From Prevotellaceae bacterium UBA1743 (lineage in GTDB: Bacteria; Bacteroidota; Bacteroidia; Bacteroidales; Bacteroidaceae): 11,890 nt of DNA. The translations under genes and the position numbers were made by a program. The notes below the pieces were generated by a model that saw only the letters and a list, made by a program, of their open reading frames with translations, was not told the DNA's origin and made no database searches. Below, in pieces: positions 1-7,230 of this stretch; within the stretch, counting starts at the first letter, position 1; the number at the start of each line of letters is the position of its first letter. The DNA lies in contig DCHV01000007.1 in the NCBI GenBank assembly GCA_002314945.1, positions 49,768 to 61,657 on the forward strand, read 5' to 3'.

Positions 1-1292
1 CAGCCTACTTTGTCAGGATCGCAGGAAATCTCGTGCCCGGTACCCTTGCGGCCATTGTCCAACTTCGGGAAACGATTGATATACACTCCATTGCTCTCCT
101 TGCTTTCGTACAACTTGAAGAGGCGACGCTTGCCGAACGAAGAATAGAACTCATATACGGGAATACCCAAACTTGTGGGGTTGGTACGGGAATAACCACT
201 TTCGTTGTGATGAATCACCAGTTTGCCAGTAGGAATCTTCATGGGCAGAATATGGTATGTCACCCATTGATAGAGAAGATTGTCGGGGCTCTTGTAGTTA
301 TTATCCGTGGTGAATTTATCGGAATTGGAATATTGGTGCTCATCCTGAATCCATTGCACCAATTTTGCCAGCAGATCAGGACTTTTAGGATCTAATCCCT
401 GCGATTCCCAGTAATCATCCGTTTCGGCAAAGATGGTAAAACCGTATTTGCGATGCTTCGGAGCATATCCCACGCTTCCTTCGGCAAATCCGTAATTTGT
501 CATACCATTCAAATTGGCGATTTTACCTGTCTGATACATCATTTCATACACCTCGTCACGTACGGCTTCCAGTGTATCCATGAGCCCACATGCCTGAATC
601 ACACGTGCCATCACCAAATACGGACCTTTCTGGTTGTTCAGGATATTCTGCAGATAGACAGCTCCCGTCATTTCCTGTGGAGCAATTACCTTCTCTATCT
701 GATGAATTACACCGTTGATAGTGAGTATATCGCGGTTCTTGCTGTTGATGGGGCAGTCCCCATTGATATAGATACTATCTGGATCCGACACGTAGTACAC
801 AGACAACTTGTTGTCGTTCAGATTGGCAATAGCAAACTCCTGTCCCGTCTGAGTGGGGAAGCCGTAGGTTTCATAGTAGCTGTCTTCATCTCCGCTATCG
901 ATAATACTGTTATATACAATCACTTTGCGGATTGAATCGAGTATCATGCTGTCTTTAAACGATTCCCAACTTGGTTCTTCGATGATGCTATCCTGTACAA
1001 GTTTTTCCAGGTATTTGTCGATTGCCTCGTTGGTGGGTGCAAATACCGTATAATGGCCACGTGCCGACATCAACTGGAAGACGGTGGAACTGCTCATTTT
1101 GCTTACAGGCACCTTCTGGCAAAGGTCGATGTAGGTACTATACACGTTGGAATATTTCTGAAGATACCCCAGGATGGTTTGTTCAGAAAACACATAGCGC
1201 GCTGACGTATCCACATTTTCAGTGCAACTAAAAAACATTACTGCCAGTGCAGAGAGTACAACCGCATATTTCCCAAAGAAATGAAGTTTCAT
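1..1292 (-). CDS. Fasciclin (FAS1) domain lipoprotein, partial at C-terminus
   Basis: The frame is open from the ATG at 1292-1290 to the window edge (430 codons, no stop), so the 3' end of the gene is missing. The N-terminus is a lipoprotein signal: a Lys start, a hydrophobic run, and the lipobox FFSC with Cys23 as the predicted lipidated residue, which implies membrane anchoring and possibly surface exposure. Residues about 35-205 form a FAS1 domain. YTVFAPTNEAI (81-91) is the conserved first strand/helix block, and the ending ILTINGVIHQIEKVIAP (189-205) is the classic FAS1 close. A second, more diverged FAS1 domain starts near 208: YGFTIFAETDD (283-293) corresponds to the TVFAPTD block and LLYQWVTYHILP (339-350) to the LLYHVVP block. 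FAS1 domains are generally adhesion or ligand-binding modules. In Bacteroidales such lipoproteins often lie beside SusC/SusD-type uptake genes, which could follow beyond the left edge but cannot be seen here. The substrate is unknown. The gene is transcribed divergently from the mutarotase/fucosidase operon. Confidence 0.87.
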   Translation of the reverse strand, partial: MKLHFFGKYAVVLSALAVMFFSCTENVDTSARYVFSEQTILGYLQKYSNVYSTYIDLCQKVPVSKMSSSTVFQLMSARGHYTVFAPTNEAIDKYLEKLVQDSIIEEPSWESFKDSMILDSIRKVIVYNSIIDSGDEDSYYETYGFPTQTGQEFAIANLNDNKLSVYYVSDPDSIYINGDCPINSKNRDILTINGVIHQIEKVIAPQEMTGAVYLQNILNNQKGPYLVMARVIQACGLMDTLEAVRDEVYEMMYQTGKIANLNGMTNYGFAEGSVGYAPKHRKYGFTIFAETDDYWESQGLDPKSPDLLAKLVQWIQDEHQYSNSDKFTTDNNYKSPDNLLYQWVTYHILPMKIPTGKLVIHHNESGYSRTNPTSLGIPVYEFYSSFGKRRLFKLYESKESNGVYINRFPKLDNGRKGTGHEISCDPDKVG

Positions 1293-1329
1293 AAGTTATA
1301 TATTGTTACGTTTTTATACAAAATTCGCA

Positions 1330-1360
1330 CAAAATTAGAGAAATTCTTTTGAACGACAAA
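1330..1360 (-). promoter_or_regulatory. Bacteroidetes-type promoter for the FAS1 lipoprotein gene
   Basis: Read on the minus strand, TTTG (1360-1357) is followed after exactly 19 bases by TAATTTTG (1337-1330). This matches the Bacteroidetes -33/-7 consensus TTTG-N19-21-TAnnTTTG. It lies 37 bases before the ATG at 1292 with an A/T-rich leader and no Shine-Dalgarno sequence, as is usual in this phylum. Its -33 half overlaps the opposing promoter. Confidence 0.72.
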
Positions 1361-1378
1361 CAATTATTCGTAATTTTG
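1348..1378 (+). promoter_or_regulatory. Bacteroidetes-type promoter for the mutarotase/fucosidase operon
   Basis: TTTG (1348-1351), a 19-base spacer, then TAATTTTG (1371-1378) fit the Bacteroidetes sigma-ABfr consensus exactly. Transcription would begin a few bases downstream, giving a leader of roughly 55-60 nt that is A-rich just before the ATG at 1442. Positions 1348-1360 are shared with the opposing promoter. Confidence 0.72.
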
Positions 1379-1441
1379 TGGCATATTTGAAAATAAACGC
1401 TTTTTTCGAGTAAAAACACAACACTAAAATAAACAAAAAAG

Positions 1442-2599
1442 ATGAAAAAAATTGTATCATTAGGCTTGATAGCCTTGTCTATGATGGCTTCTTGTCAACA
1501 AAAGGTGTCACAGGAAGTAGAACAACCCACACAATCTGGTTTGTTGCGTAGTAATTTCCAGTCTGAACGCGATGGTAAGCAGACGGATCTGTTCGTGCTG
1601 AAAAATGCAAACGGCATGGAAGTATGTTTCACCAATTTCGGAGGCCGAATCGTAAGTATCATGGTACCAGACAAGGACGGAGCCATGAAGGACGTTTGCC
1701 TGGGTCATGACTCCATTGCCGACTATGTACGTTACGGCTTTGAGGGATGCAACTTCGGTGCATTGATCGGACGCTATGGCAATCGTATCGGAAATTCCAA
1801 ATTTACGTTGAACGACAAGGAATACCAGTTGATAGCCAACGACCACGCAAACAGTTTGCATGGAGGTGGTGACGTAGCTTTCCACAACCGTATGTGGGAT
1901 GCTGAGCAGTTGGATAGCGTAAATCTCGTATTTACTACAGTCAGCCCAGATGGCGAAGATGGTTATCCCGGCAACGTCAATGTAAAGGTCACCTATAGTC
2001 TGACTGAGGACAATGCACTAAGGATCAACTATCAGGCAACTACCGATATGCCTACTGTATTGAATCTGACCAACCATTGCTATTTCTGCCTGAGTGGCGA
2101 TCCCAGCAAAGATATGATGAAGGAAATCCTCTATCTCAATTCCAACGAATACACCCCTGTGAACAGCGATGTGTTGCCTACAGGAGAAATTGCAAGTGTG
2201 GAGAACACTCCCTTTGATTTCCGTCAGCCCACCTGTATCGGCGACCGCATCAACGATACGACCTGCGAACAGATTGTAAACGGAAATGGGTACGACCATA
2301 ACTGGCTTCTGGCTACCAATGGCGACATCAATGCCGTAGCAGGTACATTGTACGATCCCGAGACTGGAATTCAGATGGATATGTACACCGATCAACCAGG
2401 TATGCAGTTCTATGCCGGTAATTTCCTCGATGGCTCATTCCTCGGCAAGGGTGGCATCAAGCATCCCCAGCGTAGTGCCCTCTGCTTCGAGACACAGCAC
2501 TATCCCGATTCTCCAAATCATCCCGAGTTCCCCACGACCGTGCTGAATCCAGGTGAGGAATACAATACGACCACAATCTATAAATTTAGCGTGAAATGA
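1442..2599 (+). CDS. galM: Exported aldose 1-epimerase (galactose mutarotase) lipoprotein
   Basis: The 385-residue product is a galactose mutarotase, which interconverts alpha and beta anomers of galactose and related sugars. Family blocks appear in order: NFGGRIVSI (65-73), GRYGNRIG (110-117), SLHGG (138-142), LTNHCYF (209-215), GYDHNWLL (283-290), PGMQFYAGNFLDG (319-331) and ETQHYPDSPNHPEFP (350-364). By position, His140 and His212 match the conserved substrate-binding/acid histidines and Glu350 the catalytic base. Unlike the cytoplasmic E. coli enzyme, this one has a signal peptide with lipobox MASC (Cys18), so it should be lipid-anchored in the cell envelope. It is the first gene after the promoter at 1348-1378, and its TGA overlaps the ATG of the first fucosidase (ATGA, 2596-2599), which indicates translational coupling. 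A place beside fucosidases and opposite a GH110 galactosidase fits a role with sugars freed outside the cytoplasm (inference). The symbol is a family name; the product could prefer another aldose. Confidence 0.93.
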   Translation: MKKIVSLGLIALSMMASCQQKVSQEVEQPTQSGLLRSNFQSERDGKQTDLFVLKNANGMEVCFTNFGGRIVSIMVPDKDGAMKDVCLGHDSIADYVRYGFEGCNFGALIGRYGNRIGNSKFTLNDKEYQLIANDHANSLHGGGDVAFHNRMWDAEQLDSVNLVFTTVSPDGEDGYPGNVNVKVTYSLTEDNALRINYQATTDMPTVLNLTNHCYFCLSGDPSKDMMKEILYLNSNEYTPVNSDVLPTGEIASVENTPFDFRQPTCIGDRINDTTCEQIVNGNGYDHNWLLATNGDINAVAGTLYDPETGIQMDMYTDQPGMQFYAGNFLDGSFLGKGGIKHPQRSALCFETQHYPDSPNHPEFPTTVLNPGEEYNTTTIYKFSVK

Positions 2600-3909
2600 A
2601 GAAAGTGCTGAAAAGACTGGTTGTATCTTGTTTCGCAGTAGTGGCATGTACCTCTACTCTGCAAGCACAGAATTACCAACCGACCGAGAAGAATCTCGAG
2701 AATCGTGCCAACTTTGAGAAAGAGCGCTTAGGCATCTTCCTGCATTGGGGTTTCTATTCCATGTTTGGCAGAGGCGAATGGGTGCTGGAGCAACAGAGTC
2801 TGAATAAAGACGAATATGCATGTGCCGCAGCTGGCTTTTATCCAAGCAAGTTCAGCGCCTCGGAATGGGTGAAGGCATTCAAGGATGCGGGTGCTAAATA
2901 CATGTGTATCACCAGCCGTCATCATGATGGATTCTCCATGTTCGATAGTAAGGCTACCGATTTTGACATCATGGATGCCACTCCTTTCAAGAGAGACATC
3001 ATCGGAGAGTTGTCCAAGGCTTGTGACGAAGAGGGAATCGCATTCCATCTGTATTACTCGCTTCTCGACTGGACACGCGAAGACTATCCTGTATGCAACA
3101 CCGGCAAAAATACAGGGCGCAAGGGTGATCAGCAGAACTATGATTCCTATTTCAACTTCATGAAGGCTCAGATGAAGGAATTGCTCACCCAGTACAACAC
3201 ACGTGCGCTTTGGTTTGACGGTTTCTGGGATCAGTCGAAGGAATTTGATTGGCGGATGGATGAATTCTACAAATACATCCACGGCATCAAACCTGAGTGC
3301 CTGATTGGCAACAACCATCATCTTGCTCCCATCGATGGAGAAGATTTCCAGATGTTCGAACGTGATCTTCCTGGCGAAAATACTGCAGGATTCTCCGCAG
3401 GGGCTACCATTGGCAAGCTTCCCTTGGAGATGTGCCAGACAATGCCTACAGGCACTTGGGGTTACAGCGTCAACGATATGAGTTTCCGTTCTGTGGAGGA
3501 ATTGATTCGTCTATTGGTGAAAGCCGTTTCCAAGAATTCCAATCTTCTGATCAACATCGGCCCTCGTGCAGATGGCACCTTGCCTGATTTGGCACTCGAC
3601 CGTTTGAAAGGCATGGGTGAATGGATGAGGAAATATGGTGATACCATCTATGGAAATGGGGCTGGCTCTCTGCCAGAACAATCTTGGGGCGTATCGACAA
3701 GTTGCGGGAATACCGAGTATCTGCACTTGTTCACCTACGACAACACCACTTTGGAAATTCCTTTCACAGGAAAGGTAAAGAAGGTAAACCTCTTCGACGG
3801 CCATCAACCACTCAAATACAAGTTGAACAAGAAGGCCAAAACCCTGACCATAGAATTAGGACAAGTGCCAAGTGGAATAGATACGATTATAGAAATCGTC
3901 CGTCCATAA
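2596..3909 (+). CDS. GH29 alpha-L-fucosidase, copy 1
   Basis: This 437-residue exported enzyme should hydrolyse terminal alpha-L-fucose from glycans by the retaining GH29 mechanism. GH29 blocks are clear: GIFLHWGFYSMFG (46-58) and EW at 61-62, AKYMCITSRHHDGFSMFDS (100-118) with the His109-His110 pair, DATPFKRDI (127-135), LYYSLLDW (152-159), and ALWFDG (204-209), where Asp208 aligns with the catalytic nucleophile. Glu255 in MFERDLPG (253-260) and Glu278 in PLEMC (276-280) are candidate acid/base residues; I cannot decide between them by eye. A C-terminal beta-sandwich-like region follows from about 355. The N-terminus ends in QAQ (signal peptidase I site near residue 24) but also holds VVAC (15-18), a usable lipobox. 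The ATG overlaps the stop of the mutarotase gene. The next gene is a close paralogue of equal length, with no gaps in alignment. The linkage it cleaves (alpha-1,2, 1,3, 1,4 or 1,6) is not readable from the sequence. Confidence 0.94.
   Translation: MKKVLKRLVVSCFAVVACTSTLQAQNYQPTEKNLENRANFEKERLGIFLHWGFYSMFGRGEWVLEQQSLNKDEYACAAAGFYPSKFSASEWVKAFKDAGAKYMCITSRHHDGFSMFDSKATDFDIMDATPFKRDIIGELSKACDEEGIAFHLYYSLLDWTREDYPVCNTGKNTGRKGDQQNYDSYFNFMKAQMKELLTQYNTRALWFDGFWDQSKEFDWRMDEFYKYIHGIKPECLIGNNHHLAPIDGEDFQMFERDLPGENTAGFSAGATIGKLPLEMCQTMPTGTWGYSVNDMSFRSVEELIRLLVKAVSKNSNLLINIGPRADGTLPDLALDRLKGMGEWMRKYGDTIYGNGAGSLPEQSWGVSTSCGNTEYLHLFTYDNTTLEIPFTGKVKKVNLFDGHQPLKYKLNKKAKTLTIELGQVPSGIDTIIEIVRP
3481..3887 (+). 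repeat. Long direct repeat, upstream copy (fucosidase 3' segment)
   Basis: This 407-bp segment of fucosidase copy 1 matches 4829-5235 with about 15 differences by hand count (about 96%). The 174 bp at 3241-3414 differ from their counterpart at 40 positions (about 77%), and the last 23 bp after 3887 differ at 7. A weaker identical run of 46 bp begins at 3415. The sharp edges suggest gene conversion. Confidence 0.8.
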
Positions 3910-3943
3910 TAGCGTTACATCCACAATCAAACATTCAGCGTAT

Positions 3944-5257
3944 ATGAGTTCCCATCTGAAACAATTTGTCCTCTGTCTCATTGTGATAGTATCCTGTACC
4001 TTTACAATAGAAGCACAAACATACCAGCCCACAGAGAAGAACCTCCAGAACCGTGCTGATTTCGAAAAGGAACGTTTTGGCATCTTTCTACATTGGGGAT
4101 TCTATTCTATGTTTGGTCAGGGCGAATGGGTGCTGGAACATCAGAAACTGAACAAAGACGAATACGCCTGTGCTGCCCGTGGCTTCTATCCGAGTAAGTT
4201 CAATGCCTCGGAATGGGTGAAGGCATTTCTGGATGCTGGAGCAAAATACATGTGTATCACCTGCCGCCATCATGACGGATTCTCCATGTTCGACAGCAAA
4301 GCCACCGACTTTGACATCATCGATGCAACTCCTTTCAAACGGGACATCATCGGAGAATTGTCCAAAGCCTGCGACGAGCAGGGTATGGCTCTACACCTAT
4401 ACTATTCGCTGACAGACTGGACGCGTGAGGATTATCCAATTGGAAACACGGGCAAGTATAACGGGCGAGACGGGAGTCGTGCAGATTACAATTCCTACTT
4501 CAATTTCATGAAGGCCCAGATGAAGGAACTCCTCACGCAGTATAGCACACGTGCACTATGGTTTGATGGAATCCCCGATCATCCGAGTGATTTCAACTGG
4601 CGCATAGATGAATTTTATGATTACATCCACAGCATCAAACCTGAGTGCTTGATTGGCAACAATCACCACACCGCACCACATGAAGGAGAGGATTTCCAGA
4701 TGTTCGAGCGTGACTTGCCTGGTGAAAACAAGGCAGGATATTCTGGAGGAGCCACGATTGGTAAGCTTCCCTTGGAGATGTGCCAGACAATGCCTACAGG
4801 CAGTTGGGGATATAGCGTCGATGATTTGAGTTTCCGTTCTGTGGAGGAATTGATTCGTCTATTGGTGAAAGCCGTTTCCAAGAATTCCAATCTCCTGATC
4901 AACATCGGTCCTCGTGCAGATGGCACCTTGCCTGATTTGGCACTCGACCGCTTGAAAGGCATGGGTGAATGGATGAGAAAATATGGTGATACCATCTATG
5001 GAAATGGGGCTGGTTCTCTGCCAGAACAACCTTGGGGCGTAACGACAAGTTGTGGGAATACCGAGTATCTGCACTTGTTCACCTACGACAGCGCCACTTT
5101 GGAAATTCCTTTCACAGGGAAGGTAAAGAAGGTAAACCTCTTCGATGGCCATCAACCACTCAAATACAAGTTGAACAAGAAGGCCAAAACCTTGACCATC
5201 GAATTGGGACAAGTGCCAAGTGGAATAGATACGATAGTTGAGATTGTTCGTCCGTAA
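3944..5257 (+). CDS. GH29 alpha-L-fucosidase, copy 2 (tandem paralogue)
   Basis: This is a second full-length 437-residue GH29 fucosidase, 34 bases after copy 1, aligning to it without gaps at a constant offset of 1348 bp. All family residues are kept: HWGFYSMFG, CRHHDGF, LWFDG with nucleophile Asp208, FERDLPG with Glu255, PLEMC with Glu278. By hand count 43 of 265 residues differ over 26-290 but only 7 of 147 over 291-437. The differences cluster at residues 166-183, 210-230 (right after the nucleophile) and 243-247, where loops lining the active site are likely, so the two enzymes may differ in linkage or aglycone preference (inference). The signal sequence is unrelated in detail but again offers both IVSC (15-18) and EAQ near residue 24. 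No promoter is seen in the 34-base gap, so co-transcription with copy 1 is likely. A strong hairpin follows 21 bases after the stop. Confidence 0.94.
   Translation: MSSHLKQFVLCLIVIVSCTFTIEAQTYQPTEKNLQNRADFEKERFGIFLHWGFYSMFGQGEWVLEHQKLNKDEYACAARGFYPSKFNASEWVKAFLDAGAKYMCITCRHHDGFSMFDSKATDFDIIDATPFKRDIIGELSKACDEQGMALHLYYSLTDWTREDYPIGNTGKYNGRDGSRADYNSYFNFMKAQMKELLTQYSTRALWFDGIPDHPSDFNWRIDEFYDYIHSIKPECLIGNNHHTAPHEGEDFQMFERDLPGENKAGYSGGATIGKLPLEMCQTMPTGSWGYSVDDLSFRSVEELIRLLVKAVSKNSNLLINIGPRADGTLPDLALDRLKGMGEWMRKYGDTIYGNGAGSLPEQPWGVTTSCGNTEYLHLFTYDSATLEIPFTGKVKKVNLFDGHQPLKYKLNKKAKTLTIELGQVPSGIDTIVEIVRP
4829..5235 (+). repeat. Long direct repeat, downstream copy (fucosidase 3' segment)
   Basis: Partner of 3481-3887, exactly 1348 bp downstream in the same orientation. 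Homologous recombination between the two would delete 1348 bp and leave one chimeric fucosidase gene with an intact frame. Confidence 0.8.
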
Positions 5258-5277
5258 TTGAACAAACTATGTCATAG

Positions 5278-5308
5278 CAAGGGAGGCAGATTGATTCTGC
5301 CTCCCTTG
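5278..5308 (+). terminator. Hairpin terminator of the mutarotase/fucosidase operon
   Basis: CAAGGGAGGCAGA (5278-5290) and TCTGCCTCCCTTG (5296-5308) form a perfect 13-bp stem around the loop TTGAT, 21 bases after the stop of fucosidase copy 2. The following ATTTATCATC is only moderately T-rich, so termination may be imperfect. The position and stem strength make this the best candidate for ending the plus-strand operon. Confidence 0.75.
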
Positions 5309-5380
5309 ATTTATCATCATGATAATCAGCGTGTTTCAGGTGTTGATGCGCTGTTTTTCACGCCATGTTGAAAATTGGGT

Positions 5381-5468
5381 CTCGGAATCCAAAAATTTTC
5401 ACCTCGGAAAAAATATTTTTTCTCCTCGGAAAATTATTTTTTTCACCTCGGAAAAAAAATATTTCTAC
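5381..5468. repeat. Four tandem 22-bp repeats in the convergent intergenic gap
   Basis: Four head-to-tail units of exactly 22 bp lie at 5381-5402, 5403-5424, 5425-5446 and 5447-5468. Each begins with CTCGGAA, passes through an A-run into a T-run, and ends YAC or CTC. Unit 2 holds the perfect palindrome AAAAAATATTTTTT. Read as RNA, each junction TTTTTTC-ACCTCG-GAAAAAA could fold into a small hairpin. CGTGGAG at 5469 may be a decayed fifth start. The array begins 72 bases after the hairpin terminator and ends 22 bases before the stop of the GH110 gene. A period of 22 is not a multiple of three, so it is not a coding repeat. The function is unknown; termination, a barrier between converging transcripts, or a protein-binding array are possible. 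Confidence 0.8.
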
Positions 5469-5490
5469 CGTGGAGTTTTTTTGGGGTATT

Positions 5491-7230
5491 CTATTTTTGG
5501 ATGGAAGTCTTTGTGCACCCTTCCAATCTAAAGGAATCCTCGGATTTAGTGCCTTTGATGGTGTTCCCCTGGAAAATCAGACCTTGAGTGGATTTTGCAT
5601 ACATAACAGGATTGCCCCATGTCTCGAAATAGTTGTCGAGAATGCGGATATTACGATGAACTGGGAGTTTCTTATCCACAACCGTATTGCTTGGTTCAAG
5701 AGAAATTACGGCATTACCATGACCTCCGTTGTATGTGCAGTCGATGAAGCGGTTGTTCTGGATAAGAACATCACATACAGGCCCTGACTCGTACCAATCA
5801 CGTGCGTCTGCTGCAATCAGGATGGCACTCATGCCTGTCTTGTAGTAGGTATTGTTCAGTACCTGTACTTTTCGAGGTGTGGTAAGGAGCGTACCTCTCG
5901 TGTTGGTATGCGTAAAATGGCAGCAAGAGATTTCCACTTCGGGCGTCCATGTGTAGTTTTCCACAGCATCTGAATCCCACACAATTTCTTTGGGTATGGT
6001 ACGGTCGATACTCAGTACCACTTCACGGTCGGAGATTCTCTTCACATCGGTAACAACAGCTTTGCTATATCGTTGTAGCGTGGTGGAGTGTATGAATGCC
6101 ACCGTATCACCTGGCCAATATGCTTGCATACCATACGTTTGATGATGCATAAATCGTAATCGCAACGACTTTTCACCTTCTGCGCTAATGGCTCTCAAAT
6201 TGGTGCCATGAACGTTGATGGGGTCATCATGTGCACCACTGAAACGACAGGAAGTAACTCGTACCTTGCCACGGCAACCGCTGAAATGCATGAAATCTGC
6301 CGATGATGCAAGGACGCGGCCGCTTCCCTCGCGTGGAGCACATTCCACATGATCCATGGTGACATCGGTACAAAATTGACTCACAATGCCGAGGCCATGC
6401 ATATAATGGACGAACACATTTTGATAGGTCACTTGCGAACTTTCCAAATTCAGTATTCCCACTTGCGATCTGATACGGTCGCGTATAGTAAGCGTATTAC
6501 CCACTTCCGGTTTGAAATCTGCAGGTGTATCAAAGCGCACTACACCAGGTTCTACTTCGTGCGCCTTGGATTTGCTGAGTTTATCCCATCCATCGGAATA
6601 TGTGAAATGGTCATTCTTGGGATTAAACTCGATACAATGTGCAAAGATAGTGCGCCATCCCTCGCCAATCAAGTCGAGATGTCCCTCTTTGTTGATGGCA
6701 TATTTCGAATCTGGATGAAAGCGCACAATGGTGCCTTCTCCATCCACTTTCTGATAAGTGACTTCGGAACCCCCGGGACGTTCACAATCGATATGAAGAT
6801 TCTTTAGTGTAATACCTGTGGAATGAATGATGGAAATCATCGTCTGTAAGCCATGGAACATCAGAGTGGCACCTTGGCCATCGATGGTAAGCCCTTGCTG
6901 ATCCTCAATAAGGATGCCCAATGTCTTGTCTTTCGAGGGACACTCCTCTTCGCTACTGGTGTTGCTGATGAAAATATCGCGATGTATGGCTCCTTCTGTC
7001 CAAATATCGTATCTTCCCTCGTCGAATTGTAACACCTTGATTTTCTTCTCACGGCAAATGCGGAATGCCTCCTGTAGTTTAGCAGTACAACTCTCGTACG
7101 TGTCAGGGTTGATTCCTATGTCGCTTACTCTAAGCGTGTCACTCTGCTGCCCCCACATCAAACTGGAGGAGAGGCACAAAGATACTGATACAAATAGATT
7201 TCTCATTATTGTTGTTTTATGATTCATCAT
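5491..7230 (-). CDS. GH110 exo-alpha-galactosidase (alpha-1,3-specific family)
   Basis: This 579-residue secreted protein belongs to GH110, the inverting exo-alpha-galactosidase family whose known members remove alpha-1,3-linked galactose, including the blood-group B cap. It has the right-handed beta-helix look of the family (repeated short strands such as LTIDGQGATLMFHG, 114-127). Conserved blocks include VHYMHGLGIVSQ (274-285), SADFMHFSGC (310-319), SGAHDDPINVHGT (331-343), NTRGTLLTTPRKV (443-455) and ISLEPSNT (509-516). Asp312 and the pair Asp335-Asp336 are spaced 23 and 24 residues apart, the same spacing I recall for the proposed acid (Asp321) and base residues (Asp344/Asp345) of the characterised Pseudoalteromonas enzyme. 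The signal peptide runs to about WGQ (26-28), with no lipobox at the right place. The ATG at 7230 overlaps the preceding gene by 14 bp; Met9 (ATG at 7206), 10 bases after that gene's TAA and followed directly by the signal peptide, is a serious alternative start. Confidence 0.93.
   Translation of the reverse strand: MMNHKTTIMRNLFVSVSLCLSSSLMWGQQSDTLRVSDIGINPDTYESCTAKLQEAFRICREKKIKVLQFDEGRYDIWTEGAIHRDIFISNTSSEEECPSKDKTLGILIEDQQGLTIDGQGATLMFHGLQTMISIIHSTGITLKNLHIDCERPGGSEVTYQKVDGEGTIVRFHPDSKYAINKEGHLDLIGEGWRTIFAHCIEFNPKNDHFTYSDGWDKLSKSKAHEVEPGVVRFDTPADFKPEVGNTLTIRDRIRSQVGILNLESSQVTYQNVFVHYMHGLGIVSQFCTDVTMDHVECAPREGSGRVLASSADFMHFSGCRGKVRVTSCRFSGAHDDPINVHGTNLRAISAEGEKSLRLRFMHHQTYGMQAYWPGDTVAFIHSTTLQRYSKAVVTDVKRISDREVVLSIDRTIPKEIVWDSDAVENYTWTPEVEISCCHFTHTNTRGTLLTTPRKVQVLNNTYYKTGMSAILIAADARDWYESGPVCDVLIQNNRFIDCTYNGGHGNAVISLEPSNTVVDKKLPVHRNIRILDNYFETWGNPVMYAKSTQGLIFQGNTIKGTKSEDSFRLEGCTKTSIQK

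Noticed and set aside
453..935. 160-codon plus-strand frame inside the FAS1 gene region
   Set aside because: It is antisense to a continuous 430-codon frame with a lipoprotein signal and clear FAS1 motifs, and its own translation shows no recognisable pattern.
3944..5257. Fucosidase copy 2 as a decaying pseudogene duplicate
   Set aside because: The frame is intact at full length, every catalytic-region motif is kept, and most DNA differences are synonymous, which indicates selection for function.
5381..5468. CRISPR array
   Set aside because: The units abut with no unique spacers between them, the body is A/T homopolymer, and no cas gene is nearby.
5319..5787. Plus-strand reading frames of 70-140 codons across the gap and the GH110 3' end
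   Set aside because: They run through the 22-bp repeats (period not divisible by three, giving Lys/Phe-rich low-complexity protein) and then antisense to a convincing GH110 gene. No promoter or homology is evident.
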